Shown here: positions 1 through 10,559 of the stretch, in pieces
Layout: every line of letters begins with the position of its first letter
Position numbering within the stretch: the stretch's first letter is position 1
Origin: Taenia hydatigena
Taxonomy: Eukaryota; Platyhelminthes; Cestoda; Cyclophyllidea; Taeniidae
Length of the DNA: 64,000 nt
Direction of reading: 5' to 3'
NCBI GenBank assembly: GCA_036345935.2
Contig: JADWOT020000001.1
Location: forward strand, 36,590,825 to 36,654,824
Translations under genes and position numbers: made by a program
Notes under the pieces: generated by a model
Database searches by the model: none
Told to the model about the DNA's origin: nothing
The model's input: the letters and a program-made list of their open reading frames with translations, nothing else

Positions 1-3000
1 CTTGTCACGATTGTGCAGTTAGAAGAAAACACGTCCCAATTTGCGTAAACTAGTTTAGATGCACACCATATCAGTGCATTATCATGCTTGTTATCTACAA
101 CCCAACACTCCAGTTAGCTCAGTTGACTGATTGATGGTTAAAGCTTTGTTTACGAAACTGTCCCACCAAGAGACGATTCGCTATAATGGATCTGAAACAG
201 CACTGCTAGGGTACCCTTGCAGCTTGAGAAAATGCCCCTAATTCCCAAAAATATTATGGAATGCCGAACCCTTGCTGTCTTCTGTACTATAGGTGCGCCA
301 ATAAGCACTGTAAGATCCAGGTCAGTCAAATACTCTACCTATGCAATGCTGAAACCGTCCCGTGTCCCTGGCATCTCTCACCAGTCAGTCTGCCACCACA
401 CGCTCGCTGTGTCTCCTTATTTACACACTTCTAAAATAGTCACTTTCATTTGACTGCTCCAGTTGTTTCTTCCACATATGCATAAAAGTAGATCAACGGC
501 AAAACTCTTTTACCGAGCACCTATCATACAAAGGTCTTACTTTTCCTTCTGGAATCCATAACGGACTGCCGTGTAACTGAGTACAGTGCCAACAGTAGAT
601 TAAGTGGTGCGCAAAATGTCGTGTGGACGCGTGCAGTGTTCGGTGCTAAATTAATTCATTTTTTGGTCATTCTGCATTCGGAAGGGACAAATGCGTGCTC
701 ACTGTAAAAGGACTACAACACAATAAAGGTAGTCAGAAGGGACATTATACTTTGGTTGTTTGAAGAACTAGTTAAAGGAGACAAAAATAAAATTTGACAG
801 GAAAGCCTTAACAAATACATCGAACCTTACGGAGAGTATGTGAAAATTTTCAGAATAGAAATGTGGTATGCTTATGAGATCTGTCGAGTTTTATTCATTA
901 GTAAGCTACAAGATGAGGAACAAGCTTAAGTCAAATAATTAAGCTCCCCAAGCAACAGCTCACTAGTGTTTATTTTGTCGGGGCATCACAATCAGAAGCA
1001 ATAAATAGTCGGAAAGCTTTTGTCTACACTCAGCACATCTGAGATTTAGTGCACATTACTCCTAATGCTTAGACAAAAAGACGGGCTGATGGATGGAGGG
1101 ACGAGGAAATGGACAAATGCGTGGCCACGTAGACAGCTTACACACATCAAAAGCTTCTCCTTACACCCACCCGTTTCCGTAGACTTTTCGTTTCTTGCGT
1201 TGCACAGCCTGCAAAAGTATGTAGCTCCCCAGTCACCGTTGGACTCCACTACGTTCTCCCAAAGACCGTCCTTCGCCAACAAGATCGGCATTATTTTGCT
1301 CTCGTTCCTAAGGCTTACGGCTTCATTCAAAGAAATCACACGATGGAGGACTCGCAAGACGGTCAGCATCTCTTCATATGTTAGGTGTTTGCCCTTATCT
1401 CTAAGCGCAGCCTTCAGTTCCTCATGAATGAGGTCAACTCGTGCACGTAGTTGCACTGAGGTTGAGATTTCTTCAACCGACAGAGTTCCCACAAGGTCCC
1501 TTGCGATTCCGTTCATGTTGTCATTGTGCTCAATAAGAGCAGATATGGTAACAATTGGATCGTCCCTCTGGATTGCCGCGTTTATCCTCTGCAGAGAATG
1601 ATCCAACAGAAGTTCGCGCCTTGCATAGGCGTTAGCTAACTTCACTGACACTTTGAGACTTCGAGCCAAAGTCGCATCATCTCCACAAGCCTCATCGAGG
1701 CAGTGAGTGATATGGCCTAAATTGTTCTCTAGCACGACGAAGTACCATTCCTTGTGAGAGGGCTTGAGTAAGGCGCCCAGATGTAGTTTCGGGTGTTGGA
1801 GTGTGCGGAAACAGTCATGAACATTTTGATGGAGGATTGAATCTCGTAGACACGTGAAGAGACTGCTGTCCATCTTTTGGAAGCACTCACGTGTAACAAA
1901 CGAGGCGCCTTCACTGCACGTGGCTTTACAGAACGCGTGTTATTGATGCCAAAGGCTTCCGGTCAGTCAGTGTTGAAAGCCACCTCCTGTATATTTTGGT
2001 CAAGATAAGGTATGAAATCTTGCAGACTGGTAGCACAACGCAGAGAATGTGCTTGGCATTCGGAAACACAGATTTATGCAATAGAGAAGTAAGACTTGAT
2101 GGAATGGCTTCCAATTTTTAGCGTCACCACACATGCTTTAAACCTGGAAGAAAGCATTAACCTCTAGTGTTGTTGAAACCACAGAAGGAAATAATGTCAC
2201 TAATGGGAATTGGTTTCTGCGTGACAAATAAAGAAGCATTCGTTTACGTAGCTTTGATAAGGAAATTCGTGGATCTTCAAGCCTAGAGTAGAGCGAGCGA
2301 GAGAGAAGCAGGCACGTGAGTAGACGATTAATCAAGCAACAAGTACCCTTTGATGTGCAGAATTGTCAGAGCGGTTAAGAGCAAGAGGTATGACCATTGC
2401 TTAAAGAATGCATTTGTTAATTGTAAAAGTCGGGCTAATGACCGATTTTGGACTGGACTTAGTTCCACTGACTAATTAACAGAGAGACGTTTTTCAAAGA
2501 CATGCAGTACTTTGGTGACTCACGTAATGACCAAAGACAAAGAGGACGGCGTCTTTGTGGAAGAGTGGTACGTATTTGGTGAATAGAAAGGCGAGACGTC
2601 ATAACAGGTGGCAACAACGCATGACATCAAAGTGCTGAGCATAATCCGGAGAGAATGCAAAGCGGACGCACACATATACACATCCAGACATTTGTCACCG
2701 GCACATAGATCCTTTCCTCTTCCGCAGAGAGCCATCAGGAATTGTCATGCCATTCGCGATCGAAATCGTGAAGCACAATTTCTACAGCATTAAAAGTGCT
2801 AACCAAATGATGGGTGGTAGAACACTTGAATGAAAAATTGTGGTGGCGTGTGGATGATCTGTCAGAACGACCACGATACCATTTGTCATATTCATCGGAA
2901 AGCAGCAAGAAGAGGAAGCACAACCAAAGCTCGCAACTCAGTAGGACTGCTTGCAGTCGGTATGACGAATGAGCACTTCCTGAAAGTTGATGTTGGGCTA

Positions 3001-5120
3001 ATGAAAACTTACCTCGTTCTAGAAAGGGAAATTGTCAGCTTGCCAAAAGTTGACCCTTCTCAACACGTCTGTTGTGGAAGTCAAAGCTTGTATGAACTCG
3101 ACTTCACCTCTATTCATAAAGGGATGAGGACTGCATCTACCAATATCTTCTCTATACCGCTGAATGGAATGAGAACAAAACAACGGCGAGGAGGTTCGAG
3201 AAGCAAGCGTCAGGCTATGGTAGACTACAGAAGGAAAGGAACAGTCTGCATGACACAGAGCAATAGGCAGAAGAATCTACAAGTAAAACACAAAAAATGA
3301 TTGAGGAATAGACAAAAGGAAGGCATTCATTCGTGAGAAAGTAATTAAACAACTTCTTATTTGAACTTTTTTACCGCACTTATTAATTTTCTTCAATTAT
3401 TTATTGAATCGATCATTCGTTCATTCATTTCCTTTCGTTAATTGCCGCCACTTTCATTTTCCATCTTCCTATTTGCAACTCCGATCACTTTCAAGCATTT
3501 TTTCTCTCTCTCACTCCATCCATTATTCGCAAGTGAGCTCCTTCTTCAGTCGCTGTTTGCATTTTGCCGTTAAGGTCTGCCAACTGGATGTGCCGTTGCA
3601 TTAATCATGAAGACGCCTGTGCCTTCGGTGACTCACATTCCTACACAGCACGCAAAAACAATCGCACCCAGCCAATTAGCCAATGACCATGACCATCAAA
3701 GCGCACCACGGTTACTTGCAGAAGTAACGTCTCTTCTTTCAAGGCTAAGCAGACAAGCAGGCTCGCAATCAATGGAGAGATATTTTGCATTTGTTTTAGA
3801 GATCAAAGAAACTGTCCAAGATAACGATAACAAATTGGCAAGAGATTTGACTACCAGAGAACGAAGGCAATCGAAGGTGAGGTGAGGCGTCTTCTCGTGC
3901 TGATGCGGTGATGATCACGCACACGCGAGCACTCGCACCTCAGTCCACCCCAAAATCCACTCAAACAAGTCACCTCTCCTCAGCTCACCCCAACCAAACG
4001 GATCGCCCACCTCACATCCCTCCTTCTTGTGAGTCCTCGAAGGCATCTGAGAGAGGAGAGCGTGCGAAGTGCATGCGCACGAGTGCTGAGACAGACAAGT
4101 TGGGTGATTTGCACGCTGATTTCGGTGTGGACTTAGAAAAGAGAGGCAGTGAGTACAATGCTGAATCCGACTGCTGAGAAGATGCGAGGGTATGTCGACT
4201 GGGAGTGTCAGACGCCTGTCTTTCATGTGTGCCACATCGCACAGCAGCGTTGTCCTGTGTGAAAGAATTTCTACACAACGTAGCTGACCACACCTCGCAC
4301 AATCGGTACTCACTTTCCGAGGTTCACGCCAAGGTGATTTGCGAATCCACTGTCATCATTGTGTTGCCACCTCTGCTGGGTGGATGCGCGTGTTGGGGGC
4401 ATGGTGTGACATCGTGACAACGCATGATGCTTCCAGTCGCTTCCACCCTCGTGCCAAAATCGTGGCTGGTTGTTGTCTTTGACGTTGCCTTCATCCTCAC
4501 TGCACAAGTTGCCAAAGCCATGACAACGTAGAATTCATGTTCATCTGAGCATCGTCTAGGCAACACTCTCTACCACTTCCCACCCCAAAACAATAGCACA
4601 TTCATTGCTGTCATCGAAGTTCATCTCTCCGTCAAACTACAATTCCTTTCCAATAATCGGTTTGGAAAATCAGCATAGATGCAGACTTAAGGAAAGGATT
4701 ATGAGAGTAAGACTTATCATGTGAAGAAGTAGAAGCAGGAATGAGCACAATGCAACTGGATGCACACCACTCAAGTCGTTAGACTGGTTCCTTTGTGTAG
4801 CTACTCCTCATGACGAATTTGGTGGAGTGACGCATTGGTGTAAAGGAAGCCTAGGAAGCATTGAGTTCACTTCTGAGTGAGTTGGATGATTCTCAAAGCC
4901 AGCTTATTAAATGAAGAGGCGGTTAATAAGGAAGTGTCTCTGTCGTAAAAAAGATGTGCACATTTTGAATGTGAATGTTGATGAGATGAGGTGGTTGATG
5001 TAATCACCACTACCCATAAACTCGTCTCCTCTACACACACACACACACGCACAAAACGACCACAAGGGTCTCTGTGTGACTGAAATACCGATGCTGACGC
5101 ACCCGGTGGTTGAGCTTGTA
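1..5120. repeat. Left arm of large inverted duplication
   Basis: This block is the reverse complement of 16634-21837. Matching coordinates sum to 21838 from base 1 to about 4470, and to 21797 further in. The change comes from a roughly 40-bp deletion in this arm after 4471 plus a 1-bp indel. Only scattered single-base differences are visible, so identity is above 99%. The arm still matches at base 1, so it may continue outside the window. Near 5110-5120 it diverges from the right arm. It carries one IQGAP exon on the minus strand. The rest (about 1.9-5.1 kb) has no gene I can recognise. An AC dinucleotide run lies near 5034-5050. Confidence 0.95.
1171..1913 (-). CDS. IQGAP: Second copy of an IQGAP coiled-repeat exon, partial gene
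   Basis: This is the inverted duplicate of the plus-strand exon at 19925-20667 and encodes the same polypeptide. It contains the IQGAP internal repeats, seen in stretches such as NVHDCFRTLQHPKLHLG and LQRINAAIQRDD. Reading starts at the ATG at 1873, or further upstream if an acceptor near 1914 is used. The donor lies just below 1171 and is in phase 1, like the other copy. The next exon would lie left of base 1, so it cannot be judged whether this copy is a complete gene. The only differences from the right copy noticed here are silent. It may be a functional second gene, a partial segmental duplicate or an assembly duplicate. Confidence 0.7.
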
Positions 5121-6300
5121 AAGCCTCTCACAAAAGGAGGACCTGCATCATGTGGTTGCGTTTGATGTGCCACAACTCTAAGTCGTCCCCGGCTTGTGTG
5201 TGTCAGTGAGTGGATGTAAAGACGCTGCTTAGAAACCAATCCGCATCCGATACTCTCATGAAGAATCAGAGTGATTGCCAATGATGTGATGCTAGTAATC
5301 CGTAATGTTGGCTTCGCAGCAGATTAACAGGACTCGACATTTTGGCGTGGATTACTTTTTTAGGGGAGGGGGAAAAGAAAGCGAAGAGAGGTGGAAGTGC
5401 GTGGAGAGAGGAGAGGGGTGACTGTCGCGTTGGTGCTGCCATGTTCAGAGGTCTAGTGATGATTGTTGTGACGGTTTGTGCAACTTCTTATGTATGGGAT
5501 CGCCGAATGATAGGGACGGTAAATGTGATACCAGTCCCGTTGAGACACCGATCAGGTCACGTTTCGATTGTGCATGGATAATACTTACCATTATGGAGCG
5601 CTTTGCGTGAAACTGGTGGAGAACGGAGGAAGAAAATGGGGAGTGGAAAGAAGGGGAGGAAGGAAAGAGGCTTTAATGAGTGGACAATTGCAGGGATGTG
5701 AAAGTAGCAGCGTAAGCACATGACACAAGTCGTTCATAACTCATTTGTCAATCACTAACGTGTCTCCTTGCTTCGGCAGTGCCAGTTATTTCTTACTACC
5801 TCACTCTCCCATAACCAGCATGCGAGATGAGGTGGTGGTGGTGGTGGTGGTGGTGGGAGTTTCTTGTGTCTAGCCCCTAACCCATGCCTTGCTGCTGATA
5901 ACGTGTGTCTGAGTGAAGATGTGTCATGAAGGCTAACTATGGAGCGAAAAGCCTTTTACCCGCAGTTGCGGTAGGATTGGCGCCTCATTGTACACACTGT
6001 CTGTCATCCCCTGCACACTGACTGCCAAGTCCTTTCCACAAACAATTCATTAATTGTGTTTCGCGCAATTTTTCCGAGCAAGTTAGCCTTTCTCCTTACA
6101 AGTACACTGCGATCGTGCATTAATAAAGTGAAAGAGACGCTTCGCTGTAGCGGGTGATAAGAAAGTGTGAATATTGGGGCATGAGATTGGGGATAGATGG
6201 TTTGATAGGTGGTGGAGGAGCAGGTGCCACAAGGTTCGTGGTGAGGTCGTGAAAGATGACCTCCTTTGTGTGGAAAGCAGTTGAGCCTTATGCCAGTGAT
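3340..6300. repeat. Direct-repeat unit, first copy
   Basis: The same order of segments recurs in the same orientation at about 10560-13620. The core (3845-5110) is nearly identical to 11125-12490. The flanks have diverged but still align. One example is the 'tttcttgtgtcta' block at 5860 and 13225. Another is the 'tggggca' to 'gatgg' block at 6170 and 13570. A (GGT)n run occupies about 5831-5856. The unit ends just downstream of the mucin-1 3' end, while the second copy ends just upstream of mucin-2. No gene is supported in 5121-6541. Confidence 0.65.
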
Positions 6301-6541
6301 GTCTCTTGTCAAGTGATGGCTCTGCACCACTGCACCACCTGAGTTAATTTATGGATATTTTTCTTAATGTCTGGCTTCCTTATGGAGCTGTCATATTGTA
6401 TTCTTCACTGATTTTCGGCATAAAATTAAGAAAGATTAGGCCCATTTTCGTAAAAGTCGAAGCCAAAAGTGATAAGTAAAAACAGGCAGTGTATGCCAAA
6501 ATTAAGGGGATCATGTTAAGGTATCGTGGTTGAAGTTTTTA

Positions 6542-7905
6542 CTAAAAGGCTGTTAATTCATCATCATCAGGTTCAAATTGAACTTCTGGTAGCATAAGAT
6601 ACCTGATAAGAAGGTATAACCCAATCATCAAAATAAGAAACAGAATCACACCGACGACAATTCCTGCGATTGCTCCACCTGAAAGACCTACAGACAAAAA
6701 CGATTAGAAATACTGAAAAGTATTGATACAGCATACCCGAGGAGGGAGTAGGTGTAGAAGGAGATTCGGACTCGGAAATGGAATTAGATGAAATTATGGT
6801 CGGAGCCACTAGAGTTGGTGATTTCAGTTCTCTGGAGGTGGTCATAGTCTTAGGAGCCGGTGATTTGGAGGCAGTGTCAGTACCTGAAGTGGTGGAGTCG
6901 CTGCTATCAGGGTTTGTCTCAGTGTCGGAAGATGGTTGTGAGGTGCTTGTATCGGGAATCGAAGCGGTGGCGTCGCTGCTACTAACGGTGGTCTGAGTTT
7001 CGGAAAATGATAGTAAAGCGCGTGTATTAGATTTCAAAGCAGTGTAGTCGCTGCTACGAACGACGGTGTAAGTTTCGTGAGATGATGGTGAAGCCTATGT
7101 GTCACAACTCGAAGCGGTGGATTCGCTGCTATAAACAATGGTGTGAGTTTCGTGAGATGATGTTGAAGCGTATGGATTAAGACTCGCAGCGGTGGAGTCG
7201 CTGCTACTAACGATGGCATGATTGTCTTGAAATGATAGTGAAGCCTTTGCATCAGGACACGAAGCGGTGGCGTCGCCGCAGCAAATGGTAGTTTGAGTTT
7301 CGTGAGATGATGGTGAAGCATTTGTATCAGCACGCGAAGCGGTAGCGTCGCTGCCATCAAAGGTGGTCGAAGTGTCGGGTTTCGGTGCTGAGACTTTTAC
7401 CTTAGGTGTGGAAGTAGGCTCATCGTGTTTCTCATTCGGGGAAGCAAAAGGTTGTAATGCCCTACTCCCTTTCTCGACGTTAGAACTTGAATCAAATGCA
7501 CCGATGTTCGGTGAACTCCTATCGATTATTCTTCCTCTCTTTCTTCCATCCTTTACTTCTTTCAATCCATCCCGTAGATTAGCGTTCGTTAATTCTTGGA
7601 GAAAAGGAAACAAATCGATTACTTACTTGTTCAGCTCCCATTCCTTCATTACAAAACTAGTTTTACTGATTAAATAATAGACCCTTCATTTATCACATAA
7701 ATTATATGCAATTGTTGAATAAACCTCTGCGACAAAGCAAATAATTATGACGCAAGTGTTTGTAGCAAAGAAGGTAAGCGAATCGGACAAATCGTTGGGA
7801 ATAAAGGAGGCACTAAAGATATGTATGGGCATGGATGGTGCTAGACGACATACCGAACGCGATGAGGCAAAGAAGCACTGCAGTCACACGATATGAGTAC
7901 CGCAT
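6542..7905 (-). pseudogene. Mucin-like membrane protein (mucin-1) with in-frame stop
   Basis: Three exons on the minus strand: 7854-7905 (signal peptide MRYSYRVTAVLLCLIAF), 6737-7594 (Ser/Thr-rich) and 6542-6687 (membrane exon). Both introns are GT-AG and phase 1. The central exon has about seven 25-residue degenerate repeats with themes such as DATAS and SSHETQTT. The last exon encodes one transmembrane helix containing GAIAGIVVGVILFLIL, then a short acidic tail ending DDDELTAF. The predicted product is a type I surface glycoprotein, extracellular O-glycosylated stalk outward. A TAG in repeat 4 (7095-7097) interrupts an otherwise open frame that stays in register on both sides. The copy is therefore probably a recent pseudogene, unless this is a sequencing error or readthrough. 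Its paralogue is mucin-2 at 14163. The family assignment comes from architecture, not from residue-level identity to a named mucin. Confidence 0.72.
6825..7349 (-). repeat. 75-bp degenerate coding repeats in mucin-1
   Basis: Seven consecutive 25-codon units begin with D/E-[AST]-T and contain a Ser/Thr-rich middle, for example DATASRADTNASPSSHETQ. Units are clearly related but diverged, unlike the near-identical 189-bp units of mucin-2. Position 10 of the unit varies (N, K, Y, stop, R, S, A), so the premature TAG falls at a tolerant position. Confidence 0.75.
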
Positions 7906-7938
7906 TTGAAAGGTTATGCAAACCGCTTTTACACCAGA

Positions 7939-9033
7939 GCTTTTATATCCCGTTTGGCTATTGAGAGTGTTGGAGGTTGAAGTGGTTGTCAGGTGAATGC
8001 ACACTCGCATATTTACAATGCCTACGTCACACTCCGCCGCTTAATCACGACATCAGACTTGAAGCACATCATCCGATTTCTGAGAAAGAATTAAATGAAT
8101 AGAACGCGGACGCGTACTCGTGAATTAAACTGCGAATGCGGCAATTCTGAAACAATCAGCAATTATCTTTGCACTTCCAAAACGAGCTTGACGAAAAGGA
8201 TTGGCATCGCCTGTCTTCAGAGCGCAATACCACCTTCTTCCAGAGAGTGTCCTATGGTCCTCACCACTGGGAGAGGCAGCATTGTCAACTACTGCATGGT
8301 CATGCTCATACTTTCAAGGAAGACTCAAAGAAAACCGACTCGAATAAGAAATTGTGTAGGCTTCTCTGACCAGTTAGGAGTGGGAATGTCTCCCACAGTC
8401 GATTGGTCACGCACACTCATTCGACATAACAATTCCTTTGGGTAACTGTGCCATTGTGAGTCACCGACGGGGGTGGCTCGCATGACTGGGTAGAGGAGCT
8501 TCAGCTAACCCGTATAGCCTTTTAGGGAGTTACCACCTTGATGGTGTTGAAAACTGCTTTTTGACAAGTTCCACTCACACAAGTGGTGAAATGAGGGAGT
8601 CTTCCTGCTCCCGATTATCTTCTAACTTTGAGCATCGTGACCCACATCAGTTCATCTGCAATGCAAGTCAGATTCCACAACGTCATGTAGATGTGTGGGA
8701 ATGATCAACGAGGCTAGGGCATGCAATTTCATTGAAGAAGATGTAGACGGCAACTCCCTCTCTTATCATACTGATGTGCACTACGTCTAGCGGCTGCGAA
8801 TTCACTAACACTACCTCCGACTCTGTCGTACAGTTAGGCACATCGGAAGTAGAATGGTGACAACAGGAGGGTTAGGCACGAGGCTTAGGAGAAGCATGAG
8901 TCTACGTAGGAATTCCACATTTCTATCTGGCCATATGTCTAAAGATGCGTAATTTGAAGGTGTCATGACTTGTTCAGTGGCTTGGCAACTTGGTGCTCTG
9001 ATCGTGTTCCTCCCATTCACCTCCATGCTCTCA
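7939..9033. repeat. Mucin-1 upstream block, inverted copy of 32461-33645
   Basis: Matching coordinates sum to about 41497 with 32461-33645. Most of the block is over 90% identical. The end nearest 9033 is more diverged. The other copy has roughly 90 bp extra between the 'gcgag' and 'tgtgcattc' blocks. On the minus strand this block leads directly into the mucin-1 TATA box, so it is best read as the gene's upstream region rather than a transposon. Open frames inside it (such as 8095-8445) are kept in both copies but match nothing I recognise. Confidence 0.8.
7941..7947 (-). promoter_or_regulatory. TATA box of mucin-1
   Basis: TATAAAA on the minus strand starts 42 nt before the ATG at 7905. 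The untranslated leader would be only about 10-15 nt if transcription starts about 30 nt downstream. The same spacing and a similar pre-ATG sequence (TTCAA) occur at mucin-2. Confidence 0.65.
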
Positions 9034-9400
9034 CGGAAGCAATCAGACATGGCCTTCTTGACTAGGAATTACTGGAACATACTTTTATTTTGAGGTGAGT
9101 TGTGTTGGCAGTACACTCGCCTACTGAAATCAACATCAGTAAGACTGGCATTTGTCGCAGCCTCACGCAGCCAACCACCACATCTGCAGGGTGTCATCGT
9201 TTACTACGAGAACAAGAATGGCGCCGCGCTTACCTCATTGCGAACTTGCCGATCAGAGGGAGGTGTGGACGAAGAGAGTGGCACAGTGCCTGCTGTGTGG
9301 AGTTCAGAGTGAGTAGACTTTTGTGAATACGATACTGCAGTTTGCGGTTGACAGCGGCCAGACCACCTCCGTCCGTGTTAGAACACATCTGGCGTCACAC
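9034..9400 (-). pseudogene. IQGAP: Inverted fragment of IQGAP 3' exon and intron
   Basis: On the minus strand this matches 30410-30785 of the plus-strand IQGAP gene, including the exon that ends at the donor at 30586 and the intron after it. Identity is roughly 90%, with a small deletion near 9380. Because intron sequence is included, this is a segmental DNA copy and not a retrocopy. At 9034 it joins the mucin upstream block. In the intact locus the two parts are separated by about 1.7 kb that contains the last IQGAP exon, so that exon is missing here. The fragment cannot encode a functional C-terminus. Confidence 0.8.
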
Positions 9401-10559
9401 CCACTTGCGTCGTGGAGTCGGACCTTTGTTAGTTAGTCCTTTTTTGTGAGCATATAGGGCGTTCACTGCCATTGACTTGGTCAACGGCGGTCAAGTGTAG
9501 CGTTTTATTGAAGCTAAGGTCAAAACTTCCCATCGCTTTTCATTCCCAGATATTACTCTCCATTGTGTAAATAATAATAATAGCTGATTGATTGTGCTTC
9601 CGTGCTAGGCTAGTCCAAATTGTTATCTCTTCTTAAACTGCATTGATGGCCAGTAACACCGCATGTTTCGAACAAGTTGGAGATGCCAATTTTAAATCTT
9701 GGACTTCAAGATTCTCTTGTAGTTTGCCACAACGGATGAAATTTCAAGGTGGATAGAAGGTGTCAATTCAAAAAGAAAGGTCACTTGGTCCTTCTTATTG
9801 AGGTCACGAATCTCAAAGTTGCATTCTGTGAGCTGATTCAGTTCTCACTAACAGGATACAAAAAATCCAAGTTGAAGCAGACAAACCTCATTGGAACGGT
9901 GAAAATACCTTCACAAAGCAAATCATGGGTCCTAGAAGTCAGTTGCCAAATCATTTATTACTTCATGGTTCACAGCACCATTTTAAATCCACCTGCTTTA
10001 CAACCAATGTGACAGCTTTTGATCAAACTGCTCAAGGAGACATTTCTGCAGTTTTTCGCAATCAAACATTTGAAACGCCATAAAGGCTTTTCTTGTGCTT
10101 CCAATTCGCTGGTACAAAGTCAAATTAAGCCACTTTGTAAAACAACGATTTGCTCTTTCTTGCCTCACCTCAGTCCTTCCCGGATTCCATTTTCATGCAA
10201 AGCTGGGTTGCATAGAAGCCTGAAACGGGGAGGCGTGGTGTTCTACGGACAATTTAAGCGTCAAGAATCGTCAGTTTCATGATACTATCTCATCACATCG
10301 ATCTCAATGAGAACGCAATCCGCAGTGAAGAAAATCAGGTGGTTTAGACGAAATCACCATGGGTCGCAGAATCGTCACCTTCCAAAATGGCGACTTTAGC
10401 TTTTGTCACACCCGCAAGTCGGTCGAATAAGAACACCCACAGTGCCGTTAAGTGCACACACGAGGACTCAACAAGCTTTGACGTGTTCCTTCCAACAGCG
10501 GCATGATACTGGCACATCACTCCTCCGTGCACTTAATGGAGCAGTCTCAAACTAGCAGA
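9401..10559. other. No gene recognised
   Basis: Two adjoining open frames (9749-10012 and 10019-10282) have no recognisable domain and no convincing splice partners. Short resemblances to IQGAP intron and exon sequence near 9490 suggest decayed duplicate DNA. Confidence 0.4.

Noticed and set aside
1065..1427. 120-codon plus-strand frame (also 20411-20773 minus)
   Set aside because: Antisense shadow of the IQGAP repeat exon.
2830..3300. 156-codon frame, also at 18538-19008 on the other strand
   Set aside because: Its conservation only reflects that the arms are copies. It has no domain, signal or splice context.
3908..4177. Ser/Pro/His-rich frames present in three copies (3908, 11188, 17661)
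   Set aside because: Frames differ in length between copies and overlap antisense frames of equal length. Repeat copying alone explains their recurrence.
8095..8445. Frame with a CxCG...ET..YLC pattern (also 33052-33402 on the minus strand), reminiscent of the zinc motif near the end of non-LTR retrotransposons
   Set aside because: The match is short and no reverse transcriptase or endonuclease is nearby. The block is explained as duplicated mucin upstream DNA.
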